A stretch of DNA of 64,000 nucleotides from CAZEJS01 sp964512645 (GTDB lineage: Bacteria > Actinomycetota > Geothermincolia > Fen-727 > Anoxymicrobiaceae), in assembly GCA_964512645.1 (NCBI GenBank), contig CAZEJS010000001.1:129489-193488 (forward strand), given 5' to 3'. Positions 58,392 to 64,000 of this stretch are shown piece after piece. The stretch's first letter is position 1. Each line of letters begins with the position of its first letter. The notes under the pieces are model-generated. The model ran no database searches. It saw only the letters and a list, made by a program, of their open reading frames with translations, and was not told the origin of the DNA. Position numbers and translations under genes: made by a program.

Positions 58392-59165
58392 CTAGCGCGC
58401 CTCCCTCAGGAGGAACTCGTCGGCGAGCGCACGGTAAGCGTGGGTCACCGGGTGATTGCTGGCGTACTGCACCATCGGCTTCCGGTGGATCGGCCCCTCG
58501 GCGACCTTGACGCTCTTCCTGATAACGGTGTCGAACACCTTGCCCCCGTACCGCTCGTGGAGCTCTTCGAGCACCGAGGCGGCGAGCCTGGTGTTGGTCT
58601 CGTACGCCGTGGGCACTATCCCCGCTATCTCCAGTTCGAAGTTGTAGGCGTACCTGATGTCGTCGATGATCTCCAGCAGGGTGTTCAGGCCCGCCAGCGA
58701 GTACGGGTAGCACTGTACCGGGATGATGATTCCGTCGGACGTGGAGAGCGCGTTGACGGTCAGCAGGTTGAACGCCGGGGGACAGTCCACGAAGACGTAG
58801 TCGTAGCTCCCCTTCACCTCGTAGAGCTTGTCGTGGAGTATCTTGTGGCGCTCGGGGCGCTTGTCGATGTTTATGTCCACCTTGGAGAGGTCCAGCGTAG
58901 CCGGCGCGACGTCGACGTTGGGGATCGACGAACGGTGGATGATGTCCCGGAACGACACCTCGGGGTAGAGGAGCACATGCCCGGTGCCCCTGTCGCCGTT
59001 GTCGAGCGCGAGCCCCACGCCCAGGGTGAGGTTGCTCTGGTAGTCCATGTCCACGAGCAGTATCGACCGGCCCGTCTCCGAGAGCGCGCCCGCCAGGTTT
59101 ATGCAGGTGGTGGTCTTTCCGACTCCGCCCTTCTGGTTGGCGAACGAGATCACCTGGTGCTTCAA
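58392..59165 (-). CDS. ParA/Soj-family ATPase, orphan
   Basis: 257 residues. Deviant Walker A KGGVGKTTT at residues 12-20, Walker B-like YVFVDCPPAFN, and VDMDYQSNLTLGVG. Typical for chromosome or plasmid partitioning ATPases and for ParA-like positioning proteins. No parB or centromere-like repeat is adjacent, so it may position another cargo. TTG start at 59165 with GGAGG ten bases upstream. Confidence 0.9.
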   Translation of the reverse strand: MKHQVISFANQKGGVGKTTTCINLAGALSETGRSILLVDMDYQSNLTLGVGLALDNGDRGTGHVLLYPEVSFRDIIHRSSIPNVDVAPATLDLSKVDINIDKRPERHKILHDKLYEVKGSYDYVFVDCPPAFNLLTVNALSTSDGIIIPVQCYPYSLAGLNTLLEIIDDIRYAYNFELEIAGIVPTAYETNTRLAASVLEELHERYGGKVFDTVIRKSVKVAEGPIHRKPMVQYASNHPVTHAYRALADEFLLREAR

Positions 59166-59197
59166 GACAGCGAATCCTCCATGAGCGATGAGAGGAC

Positions 59198-59203
59198 ATT
59201 ATA
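59198..59203 (-). promoter_or_regulatory. -10 element of parA
   Basis: A perfect TATAAT on the minus strand about 33 bases before the parA start. The -35 hexamer is not convincing. Confidence 0.55.
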
Positions 59204-59251
59204 CAACAGAGGCCCCGCGCTTTGGAGCTGTGAGAGCGGAATCACACGAAG

Positions 59252-60540
59252 CTAGCGCGTACAACCTTCGGCGAAGTACCACTCGACCGCGGGGGCGGCC
59301 GCGCCTGTGCCGTCGTGCCCCCCCGGGCGGCTCGCGTGGTAGTCGAAGTACATCGGGCGCTCGACCATGACCGGAGCGCTCGAGGTCACCTTGCAGCTCA
59401 CGTCCTGCTCGGGACCGACGTCGAGGTTGACGTCCACGGTCGAGCGCCCTGACGCGGGAACGGTGAGCCGTCTCGTCCGGGCCGCTCCCGATGCGAGGTA
59501 GTAGGTGATCGTCACTGTGGCCTCCTCCGCCTGCGGGTTCCCGATGCTGAGCCAGGTCTGGAATCCCGCGCGGGTGCACCCTTCGGCAAAGTGCCTCGTT
59601 GCGGATAACTCCGTGGAGCCGAGCGCCACGTCTCCCCCGTCCCACCCCTGGCGCGTCGCGAAGTACATCGGCCGCTCGGCCACGATCGGCACGTCCGAGG
59701 CGACGACCACGCTGACATCCCGGTTCGGGCCCACCTCGCGCATCACGTCCACCGTCGTCCTGCTCATCGGCGCAAGGGCATACTCGCGCCTTATGGCCCC
59801 TCCCCCGTCCAGGAGGAAGTCAATCCTGGTGTGCGCCTCCCCCCGCGAGGGGTTCTGCAGGCAGAGCCATTCCTCGTAGGAGCCGTCATCGGGGTTCTGT
59901 CGCGTCGTCCCTTCGCCAAAGTACCACGTCTCCGCGGGTGCCGCGGCTCCCAGGACGTCGTGGCCGCCGTCCCAGGCGCCGTGGTAGTCGAAGTACATCG
60001 GCCGCTCGGCCACCACGGGCACAGTGCTGGACACGTGGGTCGAGATGTCGTGACCCTCGCCAACGAACGCGGTGACGTTCACGGTCGTGCGGCTGCCCGC
60101 GGCCGCGTTCACCTTCTGGACACGCCTCGCCCCGCCCTCCATCATGTAGGTCAGCGTGACGTCGCCCGCGGCGTCCCCCGCGTTCGCGATGGTGATCCAC
60201 TCCTCGAAGCCCGCGCGGGTGCAGCCTTCGGCGAAGTACCAGTCCCTCGAGGATTCAAGCGCGCCCGAGGCGACGTGCCCTCCCTTCCAGGCACCGTGGT
60301 AGTCGAAGTACATCGGCCGCTCCGCGACGATCGGCTTGCTGCTTATCACCCGTGCGGAAACGTCCTGCCCCGCACCGACGGCCGCCCTGACGTCGACCGT
60401 GCTTCGGCTTGCCGGCGGCACCTCCAGGCCCTGCTTCAGCTTCCTCCCCTCTCCGGTGAAATACTCTATCGTCACCCTCGCCTTCCGAGACCCGGGGTTC
60501 TCAAGGCACAGCCACTCGTCGAACTGTGTCGAGGCCACGG
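59252..60540 (-). repeat. about four tandem repeat modules with truncated last copy
   Basis: Protein-level repeats of about 110 residues with the same core as the 41.7 kb protein (AEGxTxxGFxxW, then VAERPMYF). DNA similarity is visible in the repeated segment CATCGGCCGCTC near 59996, 59670 and 60310. The final copy ends after its first ten residues. Confidence 0.85.
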
Positions 60541-63091
60541 GCACGCCGGGCGGGTACCTGTAGTTCATGTACGCGAGCCCGAAGATGGCGCTGTTGGTCG
60601 CCTCTTTCGTCGCCGTGTAGATCGGCTCGTAGTATTCCAGCTCGGGGTCGCTTCCCGTCTTGAAAGCCTCGCGGGCGCGGTCCAGCATGCTCGAGTCCCC
60701 GCCGTGGAGGAACCCGTAGGTCATCGAGTCGGCGGTCAGCAGGTGCCAGTTGCACACGTTGACCGCCACCTCCGACTCCTCCCATCCCCAGGGCGTGCCG
60801 TCGCGCCTCCACGCGTACGGCACTCCCCTGTTGCCGCTCGCGTCCCGCTTCCACATCACCTGCGCCTCCTGGCGCGTCATCGCGACGAGCTGCTCCTTCG
60901 CCCCGCTTTCGTCCGCCCTCCCCATCTCCGCGCAGAGGTCGAGGTACCTGCCGAGGGAGCTGACCAGCAGGTCCCAGCAGAAGAGCTTGGTGTAACGCGT
61001 GTCGCCCGCGACAGGCCGGGTGATGAACAGGTCGGTAGCCTGGTGAGAGTTCCGGATGAGCCACTCGGCGGTCGAGAGATAGCCCGCGTCTCCCGTCCCG
61101 CGGTACGCCTCCACCAGCACCCAGAGCCCGTGGGCGAACGGGCGGGCGTTCAGGCAGCCGTTCTCGTAGTCAATCACCTCGGCGTAGCCCTCCCCGTTCC
61201 CGCGACCGAACGAGTTGTCGAACCTCCAGCGGATGTTGTCGCTTATCTCGCGAGCCGACTCCAGGGCGACGGGGTCACCCGTCATGTAGTAACGCTGGAA
61301 GAGCCCCGGCGCCCCGAACACGAGGTCCGGGTGGGGCTTGCCGTAGTTCCTGTTCGGGTTGAGGTCGTTCTCCTCGTCGTGGTACGAGTGGCCGAAGAAC
61401 CCGCCGTCGTACCAGGCCCCGGGCGCTCCCGCGTGGTGGTAGATGTCGAGGTCGGCGGTGTGCTTTCCCGCCGCTTCCGCCAGCCGCCACCATCGGGCGT
61501 CACCCGTTCTCATCCACTGGATGATCATCCCCAGATCGAAGTTGTACTTCTGGTTGAACGAGCCCGTCCCGCCGTTCTCGTAGTCGACAGGCTCCTCGCC
61601 GAAGTCCTGCCAGGAGTAGAACTCGGCGTCCTCGATGACGTCGAAGAGGTCCGTGCCCGTGCCGCCGTCCAGGGTCGCCCTGTTCAGCGCCTCGTACGAA
61701 TCGAATTCGCCGTCGCCCGTGGGCCCCGTGACCCTGCCCATCGCGCCGGACGTCATGTATTGCTCCACCGAAGCGGAGGCGACGAGCGGGTCCTGCGCCG
61801 CCGCCGCCCTCGAGCGCGCCGCGGACTCGCCTCCGGGCCCGTGAAAACAGACGGTGACCTCGTGGGTCTTCTGCTCCCCTGGCCTGAAAGAATAGGGGCC
61901 CGCGTACTCCCCCGGGAAGAGGGACACCTCGATCCTGCCGCCCGCTCCGCGGATCGCCTTGGGGTAGTTCTGCCAGAAGTCGCGAACGCTCGCGACGGCC
62001 CCGCCCCTTGACGCCGCCGTTCCGAGCCACGGCTTCGGCCTGTTCCCGCTTGACGCGAGAGCCCCGTCGCTGTAAGCCCTGTAACCCCTGAACGAGACGA
62101 AGCTCTGCGGACGCGGGTGCCTGCCCCGGTACTTGTTCCACGCCCCGCCGCCGCTCGAGTCCTGGTACACGGAAAGCGACCCCGCCGAGGAGAGGTCTCC
62201 GCCGTTCAGGCCACCCAGCCGTGCGGTGCCTGCCTGGGTGCAACCGACCACCAGGTCGAGGTTCTCGAAGTCCGCGCTGTTCGGGCAACCGATGTCGCAG
62301 AAGTCGGGCTGGCCCTCGACCACCCGCGGGCCCCTCGGGTTCCTGACTGTGACCTGTATCTTCGCGTCACTCTTCCCCGCGAAAAGAGAGACGCGCGCCA
62401 CGCAGTCCAGCAGTTCCCCTGACGCTCCCGCAATCGCCCCCTGGATCTTGACGGTCTTGCGCACGGGGCCGTCTGTCTCGAGAGTCACTGATCGCGGCGC
62501 CTTCGAGTACGAAGCATATGTCCTGCCTCTGGTGTCCTGAGCGACGATTCCCGTCCGTCCCGCGGTCGATACGATCTCACTCGCGCCCACGCGGACCGAG
62601 TCAAGGAGGTTGAACTTCTTCTTGTTGAAGGTGAAGTCGGCGGCGCCCGTCGTCACCTGCAGCACGCTGGAGTCATTTCGCGCCACCCCCAGGCCTGTCG
62701 AGGGTGGACCACCCGCGCCCGCGGACACCGTGTATCGCGCCTCCTGCCCCGCCGCGACATCCGCCTCGAAGTCGACCAGCAGCCATCTGACGGGCTTTCT
62801 CGCGTCGGTGGGTCCACCACCCCAGCGGGAGGTGACCTGGAACTGCGACGGGACCTCTCGCCCCGCGCCGTCAGTGACGTGAAGGCCGTCGGCACTCATG
62901 AGGGAGCTCGCGCGAGGAACGGGGATCCCGCAGGTCACGGGCTCGGCACTTCTCGCGATGCCCGCCGTCTCGCTCACTGTCAGAGCGATCGAGACGCCTT
63001 TCCCCTGCGTTCCGCCAGCCGTTCCGCCGAAGAACATGGAGACGAGCATCAGGACTGAGACCGGCAGGCCGAGAACGCGTTTTCCTCGCAT
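59252..63091 (-). CDS. large secreted lyase-like protein (RIFT barrel and helical toroid) with C-terminal repeats
   Basis: About 1279 residues. Signal peptide (about 1-25), an N-terminal beta region resembling the RIFT-barrel part of exo-rhamnogalacturonan-lyase-like (YetA/PcRGLX) proteins (ITxTE-like start, RW--VDFEADV), and a toroidal helical domain (about 490-830) with YNFDLGMIIQWMRTGDARWW and YHDEENDLNPNRNYGKPH. From about 880 come four repeats of about 110 residues with YFAEGCTRAGF and VAERPMYFDYHGAW. The protein stops at EWYFAEGCTR, at the start of a fifth unit. ATG at 63091 with AGGGGAG upstream is preferred to the open frame up to 63226. A role in binding or cutting polysaccharide outside the cell is inferred. 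Confidence 0.75.
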   Translation of the reverse strand: MRGKRVLGLPVSVLMLVSMFFGGTAGGTQGKGVSIALTVSETAGIARSAEPVTCGIPVPRASSLMSADGLHVTDGAGREVPSQFQVTSRWGGGPTDARKPVRWLLVDFEADVAAGQEARYTVSAGAGGPPSTGLGVARNDSSVLQVTTGAADFTFNKKKFNLLDSVRVGASEIVSTAGRTGIVAQDTRGRTYASYSKAPRSVTLETDGPVRKTVKIQGAIAGASGELLDCVARVSLFAGKSDAKIQVTVRNPRGPRVVEGQPDFCDIGCPNSADFENLDLVVGCTQAGTARLGGLNGGDLSSAGSLSVYQDSSGGGAWNKYRGRHPRPQSFVSFRGYRAYSDGALASSGNRPKPWLGTAASRGGAVASVRDFWQNYPKAIRGAGGRIEVSLFPGEYAGPYSFRPGEQKTHEVTVCFHGPGGESAARSRAAAAQDPLVASASVEQYMTSGAMGRVTGPTGDGEFDSYEALNRATLDGGTGTDLFDVIEDAEFYSWQDFGEEPVDYENGGTGSFNQKYNFDLGMIIQWMRTGDARWWRLAEAAGKHTADLDIYHHAGAPGAWYDGGFFGHSYHDEENDLNPNRNYGKPHPDLVFGAPGLFQRYYMTGDPVALESAREISDNIRWRFDNSFGRGNGEGYAEVIDYENGCLNARPFAHGLWVLVEAYRGTGDAGYLSTAEWLIRNSHQATDLFITRPVAGDTRYTKLFCWDLLVSSLGRYLDLCAEMGRADESGAKEQLVAMTRQEAQVMWKRDASGNRGVPYAWRRDGTPWGWEESEVAVNVCNWHLLTADSMTYGFLHGGDSSMLDRAREAFKTGSDPELEYYEPIYTATKEATNSAIFGLAYMNYRYPPGVPVASTQFDEWLCLENPGSRKARVTIEYFTGEGRKLKQGLEVPPASRSTVDVRAAVGAGQDVSARVISSKPIVAERPMYFDYHGAWKGGHVASGALESSRDWYFAEGCTRAGFEEWITIANAGDAAGDVTLTYMMEGGARRVQKVNAAAGSRTTVNVTAFVGEGHDISTHVSSTVPVVAERPMYFDYHGAWDGGHDVLGAAAPAETWYFGEGTTRQNPDDGSYEEWLCLQNPSRGEAHTRIDFLLDGGGAIRREYALAPMSRTTVDVMREVGPNRDVSVVVASDVPIVAERPMYFATRQGWDGGDVALGSTELSATRHFAEGCTRAGFQTWLSIGNPQAEEATVTITYYLASGAARTRRLTVPASGRSTVDVNLDVGPEQDVSCKVTSSAPVMVERPMYFDYHASRPGGHDGTGAAAPAVEWYFAEGCTR

Positions 63092-63263
63092 GCTGCACTC
63101 CCCTCTCACTGAGTCTATCGGCGCCTCTACACGCGCAGATAAGGCATTCTGAACGAAGAGACGATGGGAGGCCTCGAGTTTTTCACCCGGGGCGTGTTTT
63201 TTGCGCGGGGAGCCGCCCTGGCACATGGAGCGCGTCTGTGATCGGTCTTCCCGCTCGGCCTTC

Positions 63264-63632
63264 TCAGTGCTCCGCCAGGCGCACCTCGAAGCCGTCGGGC
63301 GGGTACTTCGAGCGGTCCTTTGTCAGAAGAACCGCCTCCAGCTTCCTGCAAGAAGCAGCAACAAGACAATCGCCGAGCTCAAGCTTATCTCGGCCACCAC
63401 GAGCGAAGAGAACTCCAGCAAGCGACGCCACCTCCCTGTCGACCGGCAACACCTCGAAAGAATCCAGAAGCTTCGCCGCGACCGCCGCGCCTTCTCCCTC
63501 GGCGCGCGCGATGACTTCGGCGGCGCTTATCGCGCTGACCTTTATGAGGCCCTCGTCGGCGGCGCGCTCCAGGGCGGTGCGAGCGCCTTCAACCCCGTTG
63601 AGGAAATCGACGAGCACATCTCCGTCCACCAC
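63264..63632 (-). CDS. vapC: PIN-domain toxin (VapC-like)
   Basis: 122 residues. Acidic active-site residues of the PIN RNase fold are in place: VDGDVLVDFL (Asp), ISAAEVIARAE (Glu), LELGDCLVAASC (Asp) and LLTKDRSKYP (Asp). AAGGAG lies six bases before the GTG start at 63632. VapC enzymes cleave tRNA or rRNA and stop growth until the antitoxin is restored. 30 bases downstream of the antitoxin gene. Confidence 0.88.
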   Translation of the reverse strand: MVDGDVLVDFLNGVEGARTALERAADEGLIKVSAISAAEVIARAEGEGAAVAAKLLDSFEVLPVDREVASLAGVLFARGGRDKLELGDCLVAASCRKLEAVLLTKDRSKYPPDGFEVRLAEH

Positions 63633-63662
63633 GAACTCCTTGATAAGCGCCCCCCGGCTCGT

Positions 63663-63881
63663 TCAGGCCTTGCCCGGCGCGGTGCCCCAGGCCCCGAAGT
63701 ACTCCGCAAGCGCCTTCCTGGCCTTGATGCGCGCCAGCTCCCTCTCGATTGCCGCGGCGACCACCTGGCTCCTCATCCGCGCCGGAACAAGGCTTCGGAG
63801 CTCGACGATCAAGTGCTCGGGCAGCAGGAAGTTCGCCTGCCTCTTCTTCTCACGTTCTTTGTACTCGTGGGTATTCTCCAT
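63663..63881 (-). CDS. vapB: ribbon-helix-helix antitoxin (VapB/CopG-like)
   Basis: 72 residues. Polar Lys/Glu-rich start, then a beta strand and helices (ANFLLPEHLIVELRSL, MRSQVVAAAIERELARI) of an RHH DNA-binding dimer, and a C-terminal toxin-binding tail (LAEYFGAW). No ribosome site precedes the ATG at 63881; a TATAAC-like element lies nine bases upstream, so a leaderless start is likely. The AT-rich palindrome above it is the likely operator. Confidence 0.82.
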   Translation of the reverse strand: MENTHEYKEREKKRQANFLLPEHLIVELRSLVPARMRSQVVAAAIERELARIKARKALAEYFGAWGTAPGKA

Positions 63882-63883
63882 TG

Positions 63884-63937
63884 CTATATGTTATATATAA
63901 TATTATATATCTAATTGTCAATATATATTACATATAG
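63884..63937. promoter_or_regulatory. AT-rich palindromic operator/promoter of vapBC
   Basis: A 54-base segment of nearly pure A and T whose ends are exact complements (CTATATGT at 63884-63891 and ACATATAG at 63930-63937) with inner arms matching almost perfectly. It lies directly upstream of the antitoxin gene and contains the promoter. It stands out in a sequence that is otherwise very GC-rich. RHH antitoxins bind such repeats and repress their own operon. Confidence 0.7.
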
Positions 63938-64000
63938 TTATTGCTCGGTCGTGTAAAACATGAGTAGGTCTGTAGGGGAAGACGGTTGCTGCCCCGGAAT
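63938..64000. other. end of window without recognised gene
   Basis: 63 bases after the palindrome, of mixed composition. No start codon with ribosome site or other feature is seen. Confidence 0.5.

Noticed and set aside
58378..58412. Imperfect hairpin between the M28 peptidase and parA genes
   Set aside because: The stem needs a bulge and lacks a T tract; it overlaps the parA stop and is not convincing as a terminator.
63092..63226. N-terminal extension of the secreted lyase-like protein
   Set aside because: The ATG at 63091 begins a standard signal peptide and has AGGGGAG upstream; the extension is polar and has no ribosome site.
1..64000. tRNA, rRNA, insertion sequence or prophage genes
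   Set aside because: No cloverleaf-like segment, rRNA sequence, transposase or phage protein was recognised in gaps or frames. A covariance-model search would be decisive for small RNAs.

Overview
The window is 64 kb of GC-rich bacterial chromosome with tightly packed, often overlapping genes. Several features point to a high-GC Gram-positive, most likely a deep-branching and perhaps anaerobic actinobacterial lineage: a GuaB3-type IMP dehydrogenase paralogue, a HelY/Ski2-like helicase, a CIRCE-controlled groESL operon, frequent TTG and GTG starts, and several candidate leaderless promoters. This placement is an inference; no rRNA gene is present to anchor it. I see no rRNA, tRNA, CRISPR array, insertion sequence or prophage.

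Region 1 (1-9.4 kb): the 5' part of an acyl-CoA dehydrogenase gene, a membrane zinc-ribbon protein, pcrA, guaA, guaB3, a DUF6125-type gene, and groEL-groES with a sigma70 promoter and a perfectly spaced CIRCE operator.

Region 2 (9.4-28.5 kb): one long minus-strand run. In transcription order it is rplM, rpsI, glmM, glmS, a zinc-ribbon membrane protein, nnr, a CBS protein, alr, a BCAM0308-like protein, a degenerate nucleotidyltransferase-HD protein, an alpha/beta hydrolase, a P1 peptidase, a nitroreductase remnant, an FmdB-like protein, a family 4 uracil-DNA glycosylase, tsaE-tsaB-rimI-tsaD, glpK and a geranylgeranyl-reductase-like flavoprotein. It joins translation, cell-wall precursor supply, metabolite repair and t6A tRNA modification. 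The run starts at a strong promoter whose short leader carries a terminator-like hairpin.

Region 3 (28.5-41.6 kb): a PASTA-amidase, a leaderless small membrane protein followed by a PP2C-like phosphatase with an SH3-like tail, an anchored M28 peptidase, truA, helY, corA, three small membrane proteins (DUF2752, DUF4234, zinc ribbon plus DUF4190), xseAB and a panE-like gene.

Region 4 (41.6-57 kb) is the most unusual part. Two divergent operons share a 220-bp control region. Together they encode three paralogous FAD/NAD-fold oxidoreductases of about 360 residues, two CrtI-like flavoproteins, two PCMH-type FAD oxidases flanking an HdrD/GlpC-like Fe-S protein, an SCP2 lipid-carrier protein, a 56-residue membrane peptide, a SAM methyltransferase and a secreted C39-like protein with four tandem repeats. 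I read this as a possible lipid- or isoprenoid-directed redox pathway feeding the membrane electron pool. No exact counterpart comes to mind.

Region 5 (57-64 kb): a membrane M28 peptidase, an orphan parA, a large secreted lyase-like protein ending inside its own repeat, and a VapBC-type toxin-antitoxin pair under a long AT-rich palindrome.
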